Part shown: piece by piece, positions 8,428 to 16,180 of the stretch
Numbering within the stretch: position 1 is the first letter of the stretch
How the letters are laid out: each line of letters opens with the position of its first letter
Assembly: GCF_006385705.1 (NCBI RefSeq)
Contig: NZ_VFRQ01000009.1
Span: 1 to 64,000, forward strand
DNA from: Pontibacter mangrovi
Lineage (GTDB): Bacteria > Bacteroidota > Bacteroidia > Cytophagales > Hymenobacteraceae
Direction of reading: 5' to 3'
DNA: 64,000 nucleotides
Made by a program: the position numbers and the translations under genes
Notes under the pieces: generated by a model
Seen by the model: the letters and a program-made list of their open reading frames with translations, nothing else
Told to the model about the DNA's origin: nothing
Database searches by the model: none

Positions 8428-9228
8428 ATGAATATATTTAAGATAATAGAAGACATACAGAAAGTTGACCCGGAAGTATACGACCGCTTGGACTCCAGAA
8501 GACAAGTGTTTAAGAACATGGGCAGCATCGGGAAAAAGACGGCTCTGGCAGCTGTACCTTTTGCACTAGGCTCCGTTTTTCAGAAGGCCTATGGGCAGAG
8601 CTCCAACATGGTGCTGGATGTGCTGAACTTCGCCCTGAAACTGGAGTACCTGGAGCGCAACTTTTATACCCAAGGCTTAGAGGCGTCCGGGCTGATTACC
8701 GACAGCGCGGCCAGAGGTGCCATTGAGCAAATACAGATGCATGAGGCAGCACACGTTGACCTCCTGAAATCAACCATCGAGAGCCTGAACGGCACGCCGA
8801 TTGACGAGCCTACCTTTGACTTCGGCAAGAACTTCCCGAACTGGAATTCCGACTACCAAACCTTCCTGACATTGGCGCAGGCCTTTGAGGACACAGGTGT
8901 TCGGGCTTACAAAGGCCAGGCCGCTAACCTCCTTAATAACGACACGGTGCTTACCGTGGCGCTGCAGATACACTCTGTGGAAGCACGCCATGCGGCACAC
9001 GTGAGGCGCATGCGCGGCAACATGGGCTGGATAGAGGGAGCCGGAGACAACAGCAATGTGCCTGAGGGCGCACAGGCAGTCTACGCCGGCGAAGACAATG
9101 TGATGCAGGGAGGTGTGAACGACGTGAAGGCTGTTGGTGCCGGATACTCGGTCGCCATCGCTACGGCAGCCTTCGACGAGCCGCTTAGCAAGGAACAGGT
9201 TGCACAGATTGTGTCGCTGTTTGAGTAG
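8428..9228 (+). CDS. Second ferritin-like domain protein, likely Tat-exported
   Basis: A 266-residue protein paralogous in layout to the gene just upstream. SRRQVFKNMG near residue 24 resembles a twin-arginine motif, followed by an Ala-rich hydrophobic stretch ending KAYGQ, a plausible signal-peptidase site. The ferritin-like domain includes ALKLEYLERNFYTQG, MHEAAHVDLLKS and SVEARHAAHVRRMRG, again with Glu and His at the expected metal positions. The C-terminal tail (about residues 200-266) ends DEPLSKEQVAQIVSLF, a segment I recognise in other Bacteroidota homologues. It is translated with its neighbour (AAGGAG upstream of ATG) and the operon ends at a hairpin. Confidence 0.8.
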   Translation: MNIFKIIEDIQKVDPEVYDRLDSRRQVFKNMGSIGKKTALAAVPFALGSVFQKAYGQSSNMVLDVLNFALKLEYLERNFYTQGLEASGLITDSAARGAIEQIQMHEAAHVDLLKSTIESLNGTPIDEPTFDFGKNFPNWNSDYQTFLTLAQAFEDTGVRAYKGQAANLLNNDTVLTVALQIHSVEARHAAHVRRMRGNMGWIEGAGDNSNVPEGAQAVYAGEDNVMQGGVNDVKAVGAGYSVAIATAAFDEPLSKEQVAQIVSLFE

Positions 9229-9267
9229 ATGTTCCCTCCTTCTTTGTAAAACCTGCAAAGCAGGGGC

Positions 9268-9298
9268 AAAAAAGAGCTGCAGACGCAGCTCTTTTTTT
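9268..9298 (+). terminator. Rho-independent terminator
   Basis: AAAAAAGAGCTGC pairs with GCAGCTCTTTTTTT across a 4-base loop (AGAC), with a T run at the 3' side. It ends the ferritin-like operon. Confidence 0.9.
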
Positions 9299-9426
9299 AA
9301 CACATCTATGGTGCAGGGGCGATTAAAAATCTAAATTTCTGCACCTGGGGTGATACATGCCGGCTAATTTGTGCTTATCAGGTACTACTTTATCAAACCT
9401 TTTTTTATACTTTAAGTTAGTGAATA

Positions 9427-9447
9427 TACTTTTGAAGTATAATTTTG
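9427..9447 (+). promoter_or_regulatory. Candidate TAnnTTTG promoter elements for the sigma gene
   Basis: TACTTTTG at 9427-9434 and TAATTTTG at 9440-9447 both match the Bacteroidota -7 consensus. Neither has a clear TTG at the right upstream distance, so the exact promoter is uncertain. Confidence 0.4.
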
Positions 9448-9485
9448 ATAAACCTTTGTAAAAGGTACTAAACTGCTAAGCCTCC

Positions 9486-10040
9486 TTGCCTGACCAAACT
9501 ATACCCAAAATAAGCGAAGACACCCTGATCGCCCGGCTTCGAGCACGGGATACTTCGGCCGTATCTTTGCTTTATGACATGTACAGCGCTGCGCTTTATG
9601 GCGTTATAGTGCGCATCGTGAAAACAGAAGAGGTTGCCGAGGATGTGCTGCAGGAGGCTTTTGTAAAGATTTGGAACTCCTTCGATAAGTATGACGCGCA
9701 GAAAGGAAGGCTGTTCACCTGGATGCTAAACGTCAGCAGGAACCTGGCTATCGACAAAATACGGTCATTAGAGTACCGCATGAAGGTGTCGACCGACACC
9801 TTGTCGCCGGCACATCAGGCTAGCTTTGCTGACATCGCCTTCAACACCGACCATATTGGCGTGCGCGAGGCAGTAGAGAAACTAAGTCCGGAGCAAAAGC
9901 AAATCATCGACCTGATGTATTTTAAAGGACTTACGCAGAGCGAGATAGCGGAAGAACATAATATACCCTTGGGCACCGTTAAAACCAGGGCACGAAGTGC
10001 AGTAAAGGTTCTATCAAAATTATTTAAGGGAAGTGTCTAA
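9486..10040 (+). CDS. ECF RNA polymerase sigma factor
   Basis: A 184-residue sigma-70 family factor of the extracytoplasmic function type. Region 2 shows VAEDVLQEAFVKIWN and RLFTWMLNVSRNLAIDKIRS, which recognise the -10 element and bind core polymerase. Region 4 ends LTQSEIAEEHNIPLGTVKTR, a helix-turn-helix for the -35. The layout resembles the SigK-type group that pairs with RskA-like anti-sigma factors, and such a gene follows with an 8-base overlap. No ATG is suitably placed, so TTG 9486 is taken as start. Expression is probably autoregulated, as is usual for such pairs (inference). Confidence 0.93.
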   Translation: MPDQTIPKISEDTLIARLRARDTSAVSLLYDMYSAALYGVIVRIVKTEEVAEDVLQEAFVKIWNSFDKYDAQKGRLFTWMLNVSRNLAIDKIRSLEYRMKVSTDTLSPAHQASFADIAFNTDHIGVREAVEKLSPEQKQIIDLMYFKGLTQSEIAEEHNIPLGTVKTRARSAVKVLSKLFKGSV

Positions 10041-10848
10041 CGAAGAATATCTGGCCTCAGGCATACTGGAACTTTACGCGGCGGGCGGCCTTACCGAAGC
10101 TGAGCGTAAAGAGGTGGAACGGCGTGCCGCCGAATCACCTGAAATATGTGCCGCCCTGGACGAAGCCTGTGCCGCCATGGAGGCATACGCTAACCTGCAT
10201 GCTATAGCCCCAAGGCCAGAACTAAAGCAGCAGATACTGGGAAAACTGCAGACACACCCCAGCCTTGATGAAGGGCCAAGCTGGGACACTACCTCGCTCC
10301 CCGCAGAGGAAACTTCGCCCTATAAGTGGATGTTTGCTGCCAGTGTTGTCCTGTTTATCATTTCCGGGCTGCTCAGTTACCGGTTTTACACGAAATGGCA
10401 GCAAGCTGAACAGCGCCTGGCCAAGGCTGTGGCTTCTGAGCAGCTGATGGCCCAGAATGTCCGCCACGATGCGCAGCACACGCAACAACTGGAGCAAACG
10501 CTGGCTATTATGCGCAATTCCGCTTTCAGGGCGGTTGCCTTAAACGGGGTGAAGGCGCATCCGGAAGCCAGTCTGTATGTTTATTGGAATCCCGAAGAAA
10601 AAGCCGTTTACGTTGACCGCATGCAGTTGCCGGCCCCGCCAAGCAACATGCAGTATCAGTTGTGGGCGCTAGACAAAGGTACCCCGCAAGATGCTGGGCT
10701 GATTCCGACATCGTTTGAGGAGGCCGGCATGCTTAAAATGAAGACTGTTGCCGCTGCCCAAGCCTTTGCTATAACGCTGGAGCCGAAAGGCGGAAGCGAA
10801 AACCCCACCCTCGACAACCTGATGGCCATGGGCAGTGTGGAAATCTGA
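10033..10848 (+). CDS. Anti-sigma factor, RskA-like membrane protein
   Basis: A 271-residue partner of the preceding sigma factor. The N-terminal cytosolic part (SGILELYAAGGLTEAERKEVE) binds sigma in this family. A single membrane helix near residue 100 (WMFAASVVLFIISGLLSY) leads to a coiled stretch. The outer C-terminal half is the RskA-like beta domain with SLYVYWNPEEKAVYV and MQYQLWALDKGTPQDAG. It starts at GTG 10033 inside the sigma gene, indicating translational coupling. Regulated proteolysis of the outer domain is how this family normally releases sigma; the signal here is unknown. Confidence 0.9.
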   Translation: MSNEEYLASGILELYAAGGLTEAERKEVERRAAESPEICAALDEACAAMEAYANLHAIAPRPELKQQILGKLQTHPSLDEGPSWDTTSLPAEETSPYKWMFAASVVLFIISGLLSYRFYTKWQQAEQRLAKAVASEQLMAQNVRHDAQHTQQLEQTLAIMRNSAFRAVALNGVKAHPEASLYVYWNPEEKAVYVDRMQLPAPPSNMQYQLWALDKGTPQDAGLIPTSFEEAGMLKMKTVAAAQAFAITLEPKGGSENPTLDNLMAMGSVEI

Positions 10849-10865
10849 TAAATAAAGCCGGGGGG

Positions 10866-11480
10866 TTAAGCGATGCTAAGCCGCTGCAGAATTGCTTTGC
10901 ACGGAGAAGCTGACGTGACTTTTATATGGTGCGAGGCATCCAGCGGTATTTCAAAGTAATCGCCGGCGGCAAGGGCATGCTCTTTACCGCTAACGATTAG
11001 CTGGCAAGTGCCCTCCACAATTAAAAAGCGCTCATGCTCCTCATGGTGCACTTCTTCCTCTGTTCTGTCTTGTACCCAAAGTATGGCGGTAGTAGATTGG
11101 GGCGTATACCCGATTATCCTGGCGTGCATACTTTCAGCGCCTTCCGGAAGTATGGCTTCTTCGTGCTGCAGCCATTTGGAAAAATCTCCAACCTTGGAAG
11201 TTGGTGAGAGCACGGGAGGCGATTCCGGCAACTCACCGCCTTTCATGCGCTCCAGGTAATCCACCGTAGCCAGCACCAGCGTTTTTACAGTGGCACGCGG
11301 CTGTAGGGCATGCGCCAAAGCGTACTGCTCCATCGCCTGCTGACGCTCGTCCAGTGCCTGCCTTACTTGCGGGTGTGCCGCGGCCATTTCGTGTACCTCA
11401 CGAACTTCCTCCGGACTGCAAGCACCCATCACATACAGCTCCAACACGCCAGACTCGATAAATTCTGCAACTGGATTCAT
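10866..11480 (-). CDS. Anti-sigma-like protein fused to a cupin domain (ChrR-like)
   Basis: A 204-residue soluble protein with two parts. Residues 1-80 (ESGVLELYVMGACSPEEVRE) resemble the sigma-binding head of the anti-sigma factor encoded on the other strand. Residues about 100-204 form a cupin with HHEEHERFLIVEGTCQLIV, AAGDYFEIPLDASHHIKV; the histidines and glutamate could bind a metal. This is the layout of ChrR-type anti-sigma factors, which sense oxidants such as singlet oxygen through metal-binding domains. No CxxC zinc motif is seen in the head. It overlaps the start of the upstream sigma gene's stop by four bases. Confidence 0.85.
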   Translation of the reverse strand: MNPVAEFIESGVLELYVMGACSPEEVREVHEMAAAHPQVRQALDERQQAMEQYALAHALQPRATVKTLVLATVDYLERMKGGELPESPPVLSPTSKVGDFSKWLQHEEAILPEGAESMHARIIGYTPQSTTAILWVQDRTEEEVHHEEHERFLIVEGTCQLIVSGKEHALAAGDYFEIPLDASHHIKVTSASPCKAILQRLSIA

Positions 11481-12016
11481 ATAGGTTGTCCTGACTTTAA
11501 TAACGCGAAAGCCTTTTTTAGCACTTGTCTAACTTCTTGAGGTGTGAGTTTTAAAGCTTTAGCCGCTTCATCACAGGTTAACCCTCTCAGATAAAGCAGC
11601 TCCAAAACCGCCTGCGCTTGAAGAGGCAGCTCGCAACGTGCTTTTTCATCATACCGCTTCTCCTGCAAAGGTATGATTTTATTCGGCTGTAAGTAAGCTT
11701 CTGCTATGGTCTGTTCAGGATTTTCCTGGGTTTCATCAGCTAGGGCTTTCGCAGCTTGCAGCGCCTGTCGCCTTGCAATGCCGAGGCACCAGGAAAAGAA
11801 TCGCTCCCTGGCGGGTTCGTAAATGTGTATTTTCTCCCAGACTGTGACAAACGTCTCCTGCAGCACGGCTTCTGCCACTTCATTGTTAGCTACTATTCTG
11901 GATATTACGCCCATCAGGGCCGGAGCATAGGCATCGTATGCCGCCCGCAGCCATTCCTGCCTCCGCTGCCGAAGGCCATTAACGATACATTGTTCAGCGT
12001 CTTTCTCAAAATCCAT
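11477..12016 (-). CDS. ECF-type RNA polymerase sigma factor
   Basis: A 179-residue sigma-70 family member. Region 2 is visible as VAEAVLQETFVTVWEKI and RFFSWCLGIARRQAL, and region 4 as LTCDEAAKALKLTPQEVRQV. Region 2 is less canonical than in the 9486 factor (RRQALQAAK instead of the usual DxxR). It forms an operon with the cupin anti-sigma gene downstream (4-base overlap), and the whole pair converges tail to tail on the other sigma/anti-sigma pair. The shared layout suggests an ancient duplication of the pair with exchange of the sensory domain. Confidence 0.88.
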   Translation of the reverse strand: MDFEKDAEQCIVNGLRQRRQEWLRAAYDAYAPALMGVISRIVANNEVAEAVLQETFVTVWEKIHIYEPARERFFSWCLGIARRQALQAAKALADETQENPEQTIAEAYLQPNKIIPLQEKRYDEKARCELPLQAQAVLELLYLRGLTCDEAAKALKLTPQEVRQVLKKAFALLKSGQPI

Positions 12017-12046
12017 TTCTTACGTGCCAAGGCGCCCAAAGCAGCA

Positions 12047-15000
12047 TCAGCTTCTAAAGTATAACTTAAAGGTTGTGCCCTGGTCCTCCTCGCTCTGCAC
12101 CTGAATAAAGCCATTGGCATTTTCCACCAGGCGCTTCACAATGTATAGGCCCATGCCGGTGCCGTCTACATGCGCATGGAAGCGCTTGAACAGCGTAAAC
12201 AGCTTCGATTGGTTTTCTTTGCTGATGCCCAGGCCATTGTCTTCTACCGTTAGCAGCACGTAACCGTCAATACGGCGGGTTCTCAGTTTTACCACCGGGT
12301 CGCGGTCTTCGGCTTTATACTTGATGGCGTTGCTCACCAGGTTGTACAGCACACTGTGCAGGTTCTTGCGGGAGAACTTTATCAGCGGCTCTTCCTCAAA
12401 ATCTATTTCTATCTGCGCGTGCTCGCTTTCAAGCGTCTCAGACATATCCATGCGCACATCCTCGAATACCTCGCGCACATCTACCTGCTCGGCACCGCCG
12501 TCTGTGTCACGCTGCACTTTGGCAATGTCTGTCAGGTCTTTGATCACGTTCTTAAAACGGCTGATCGCGCCTTTCATCATCTCAAACACGGGCTCTGTAG
12601 GCTCACCGTCAATAGGGCCTGAGGCAACAATCTGATCTTCCAGCAGCAGCATTAACCCTTCAATGTTTCCGATGGGCGCCTTTAAATCATGCGAGGCCGT
12701 GTACACAAATGTATCCAGGTCTTCGATAACGCGAAGCAGATGCTCGTTTGTCTCCTGCAGTTTCTCCTGCGTTTTCTTCAGGTCGGTCAGGTCTATGAAC
12801 GAACCCAGCACCCGGTAGGCCATGCCATACTCGTTGTGCATGATACGTGCCCTGTTTGAGACAAACGCAAAGTCTCCGTCCTTCTTTTGCATTCTATATT
12901 CACCAGACCACTGTTCCTTGCCCGCATTAATGGCTTGGTTAATGTTCTTCTCAACGTCTTTACGATCATCAGGATGAATCATCTCATACCAGCCATCCAC
13001 GCCCGGGCTTACCTCCTCTGCGCTGTAGCCCAGCATCGACAGCAAGCTGTCGCTCCACCAGACCTGGTTGTTTACCAGGTCCCAATCCCAGATAACGTCA
13101 TTTGTGGCGATAGACACCATCCTGAAGCGCTCTTCGCTGTTTGCCAGGGCTTGGGTGCGGCTGTCAACGCGCTTCTCCAGCTCATTGTTCAGCTTGATCA
13201 GGTCTTCCTCGGCCAGCTTTAGCTCCTCGTAGGCCACCAGCACGCGATCCTCGCTGTTCTTTTTCTCTGTGATGTCGGCCATGGTCAGCGTCACGCCATC
13301 GCCCATTTTCACAGCGGCTATCTCGTACCAGGCTTTCTCGCCGTTAAAATCTAGCTGCTGCTCCATGTGCAGCGACTCGCCGGAGCTTATCGTTCGCACA
13401 AACTTGCGGAACAGGCCGCTCTTTCGCAGCATGGGCAACATTTCAGTTACGCTGGTATCCAGCAGCTCCGACTGCGAGGCACCCACCAGCCCTTCTGCTT
13501 TCTTGTTCAGCAAAGTCCAGTTAAAGTCCTGCACGTTCTGCTTCTCGTCGCGCACCGCCCTAAATGCCATAATGCTGTTCAGGGAACTGTTCAGCACCCC
13601 TTGCACCACATTGGTCAGCGTCTTCAGGGTGGTAACGTCCACAAAGCTCACCACCACGCCATCCTTGTTGCCGTCGTGCTTCAGGTAGGGCAAGATGCGC
13701 ATCAGGTAAAACTTGCCGCCTTCAGCCTCTACCTCCCGCTCTACTTCGTCGGAGGTATTGTTCACATGCTTGATGTCGTCGATCAGGCGGTTATACTTCA
13801 GGTTGTGCGACAGGTGGTGAATAGGCCGCCCCAGGTCGCTGTCAATAATATTGATCAGCCCCTCGACGGAAGGAGTGAATTTACGGATTACCAGGTTGTG
13901 GTCTACAAACAGCTGGCCTACATTAGAGCTTCGGATGTAATTATCCAGGTCTTCGTTCAGCTCCTGCAACTCCTTTATCTTGAGCTGGTGCTCAGAGTTC
14001 ACGGTATGCAGCTCTTCGTTCAGCGACTGCATCTCCTCATTAGAGCTTTGCAGCTCCTCGTTCGAGGACATAAGTTCTTCATTCGTGCTCTGCAGCTCCT
14101 CATTTGCCGTGCTCAAGTCCTGTACTGTCAGTTGCAGACTTTCGCGCGCCTCCTTCAGTTCAGCCTCCAGGTTCGTAAGCTGATGGTAATAATCAGCGTC
14201 CGACACGAAACTATTGATCTCCGACACTTTCGGCAGCGGCGCCACCTCCCCCATTTCCTGCAAAAGAATAAGTATGATTTTATGATCATCCTTTTCCTGC
14301 ATAATAGGCCGTATAGACACATGCACCAGCTGATCTTTTTTCCCCATCTTTATGGTAACCTGGCGGGCCACTACTTTTCTGTCCTGCTTCAGGGCCTTCC
14401 GGATGCCGACGCTCAGCGTGACGGCCAGCTCCTCGGGCACCATCTTGATCAGGTTAAAGTGCAGGCGCTTGTCAGGGAACTTCAGGAAACGGTTGATATC
14501 CCCGATGCCGTGCAGCAATTGGTAGTTCTCGTCTACATACAGGGCTGTTACCTTAAAGTCTTCCGACACGGCATCCATAAAGGCGTCGTTGTAGCGGCTA
14601 CTCGGGGTGGCCTTGAAGGGGGCACTGGGATTAGTCTGTTTATAGTTGCTGGTATAATTGGAAATACCGTAGCTCTGCCGCCCGGATCTGCCTTCTTTTA
14701 TCTTCTGGAAAATTTTCCATTTCCGGTTCTCCTCACAGAAAAACGGTTTCAATTCGCCGATGTGCTCGCTGGGGCCCAGGAACAGGTAGCCTCCCAGGTT
14801 CAGGGCGTAAGGGAAAAGCGCCATCACCTTGTTCTGCAGGTCCGGGTTCAGGTAAATGAGCATGTTGCGGCAAGAGATCAGGTCGATGCGGCTGTACGGA
14901 GGGTCTTTCTGCAGGTCGTGCTGCGCAAAAACAACCAGTTTCCTGATTTCCTCTTTCACCACGTAGCGGTTGCCTTTGGACGTGAAATACCGCTGCAGCC

Positions 15001-16174
15001 GCTCCGGCGACACCTGCTTGGCAATACCGGCGGGATATCCGCCTTTGGATGCCTGCACAATGGCCTGCTGGTCTACGTCCGTAGCAAAAAGCTTTACTTC
15101 AGGCTCCTTGCCCAGGCGCTCGTAAGCTTCATGAAAAAGTATGGCCAGCGAGTATACTTCTTCGCCTGTGCTGCAGGCGGCCACCCATACTTTTACCTGC
15201 TCCCCCGGCGCCTTCGACGAGATGATCTTCGGAATCACATCCTTGGCCATTGACTCAAAAGCCTCCGGATCGCGGAAAAAGCTGGTCACGTTGATCAGGA
15301 ACTCCTGGCACAGCTTGTTGATCTCGGCCGGATGCTCATGCAGGTAATGCAGGTAGCCCTTTAGGTCGCTCACCTTCAGGTGGTCCATGCGCTTGCGTAT
15401 CCTGCGCTGGATCGTTCCTAACTTGTAGTTGGTAAAATCAGTTTGCGTATGTGTGCAGACGAGGTCCAGGATTTCCTGAAGCACCAGACTATCCTCGTCT
15501 TCCTCTGTTTTATCTATCAGGGTTTTCACCAGCGGCACTTTACGGGTGTATTCTATAATCTCTTTGGGCATTTGCTCCGGCGGCAGCACAAAGTCTACAA
15601 AACCTGTGTCGATGGCGCTGCGGGGCATGCCGTCAAACTTAGCGGTTTCCGGTGATTGTACCACCACCATGCCGCCTGCTTTTTTTATAGCCCTGGTGCC
15701 CTTGGTGCCGTCGGTGCCCGTGCCCGACAGCACAACGCCGATGGCATGCTTTCCCCTGCTTTTCGCCATCGACTCAAAGAAGAGGTCAATCGCAAAGTTT
15801 GGCTCTCTGCTGCGTGCTTTGTCTTCCAGCCGCAGCCTGCCATACTCCAGGGTCAGCTGTTTGCCGCTTGGCAGCACGTACACGCAGTTTGGGCGGGTAA
15901 ACATATTGTCTTCCGCCTCCTGCACCTGCATGCTGGTGTGCTTGCTCAGCAGGTCTGCCATCAGGCTCTTATGGTCCGGCGACAGATGCTGTATAATCAC
16001 AAAGGAGAAACTTGAGTTGCTCGGGAAATGGTCGAACAGTCTATGAATCGCCTCCAAACCACCCGCAGACGCCCCAATGCCGATCAGGTAATGATCCGCC
16101 TGGGTAACTTTCTCTGTAGCGGTACCCGACTTAGGCTTCGTCTTGCTTTCTACTTGGTTAACCTTCTTCTGCAC
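12047..16174 (-). CDS. CheB-CheR-PAS hybrid sensor histidine kinase
   Basis: A 1375-residue signalling protein. Residues about 25-215 are a CheB methylesterase domain (IGASAGGLEA, QHLSPDHKSL, LSGTGTDGT); 225-490 a CheR methyltransferase domain (FFRDPEAFE, WVAACSTGEEVYSLA). A long heptad helix around 680-750 repeats the ELQS-N-EEL unit. PAS domains follow, including one with VWWSDSLLSMLGYSAEEV, and the C terminus has a HisKA box (ASHDLKAPIGNIEG) and HATPase (NLVSNAIKYK, GLGIS, GTGMGLYIV). No receiver domain is visible. There is no CheB receiver either. It lies 6 bases downstream of the phytochrome gene, so light may be its input. Confidence 0.93.
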   Translation of the reverse strand: MQKKVNQVESKTKPKSGTATEKVTQADHYLIGIGASAGGLEAIHRLFDHFPSNSSFSFVIIQHLSPDHKSLMADLLSKHTSMQVQEAEDNMFTRPNCVYVLPSGKQLTLEYGRLRLEDKARSREPNFAIDLFFESMAKSRGKHAIGVVLSGTGTDGTKGTRAIKKAGGMVVVQSPETAKFDGMPRSAIDTGFVDFVLPPEQMPKEIIEYTRKVPLVKTLIDKTEEDEDSLVLQEILDLVCTHTQTDFTNYKLGTIQRRIRKRMDHLKVSDLKGYLHYLHEHPAEINKLCQEFLINVTSFFRDPEAFESMAKDVIPKIISSKAPGEQVKVWVAACSTGEEVYSLAILFHEAYERLGKEPEVKLFATDVDQQAIVQASKGGYPAGIAKQVSPERLQRYFTSKGNRYVVKEEIRKLVVFAQHDLQKDPPYSRIDLISCRNMLIYLNPDLQNKVMALFPYALNLGGYLFLGPSEHIGELKPFFCEENRKWKIFQKIKEGRSGRQSYGISNYTSNYKQTNPSAPFKATPSSRYNDAFMDAVSEDFKVTALYVDENYQLLHGIGDINRFLKFPDKRLHFNLIKMVPEELAVTLSVGIRKALKQDRKVVARQVTIKMGKKDQLVHVSIRPIMQEKDDHKIILILLQEMGEVAPLPKVSEINSFVSDADYYHQLTNLEAELKEARESLQLTVQDLSTANEELQSTNEELMSSNEELQSSNEEMQSLNEELHTVNSEHQLKIKELQELNEDLDNYIRSSNVGQLFVDHNLVIRKFTPSVEGLINIIDSDLGRPIHHLSHNLKYNRLIDDIKHVNNTSDEVEREVEAEGGKFYLMRILPYLKHDGNKDGVVVSFVDVTTLKTLTNVVQGVLNSSLNSIMAFRAVRDEKQNVQDFNWTLLNKKAEGLVGASQSELLDTSVTEMLPMLRKSGLFRKFVRTISSGESLHMEQQLDFNGEKAWYEIAAVKMGDGVTLTMADITEKKNSEDRVLVAYEELKLAEEDLIKLNNELEKRVDSRTQALANSEERFRMVSIATNDVIWDWDLVNNQVWWSDSLLSMLGYSAEEVSPGVDGWYEMIHPDDRKDVEKNINQAINAGKEQWSGEYRMQKKDGDFAFVSNRARIMHNEYGMAYRVLGSFIDLTDLKKTQEKLQETNEHLLRVIEDLDTFVYTASHDLKAPIGNIEGLMLLLEDQIVASGPIDGEPTEPVFEMMKGAISRFKNVIKDLTDIAKVQRDTDGGAEQVDVREVFEDVRMDMSETLESEHAQIEIDFEEEPLIKFSRKNLHSVLYNLVSNAIKYKAEDRDPVVKLRTRRIDGYVLLTVEDNGLGISKENQSKLFTLFKRFHAHVDGTGMGLYIVKRLVENANGFIQVQSEEDQGTTFKLYFRS

Positions 16175-16180
16175 AACTAA

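Noticed and set aside
13367..15253. A 628-codon open frame on the + strand opposite the CheB-CheR-PAS kinase
   Set aside because: Its translation is rich in His, Gln, Leu and Val with no motif, as expected of the antisense frame of a GC-rich gene; the minus-strand gene has full domain support.
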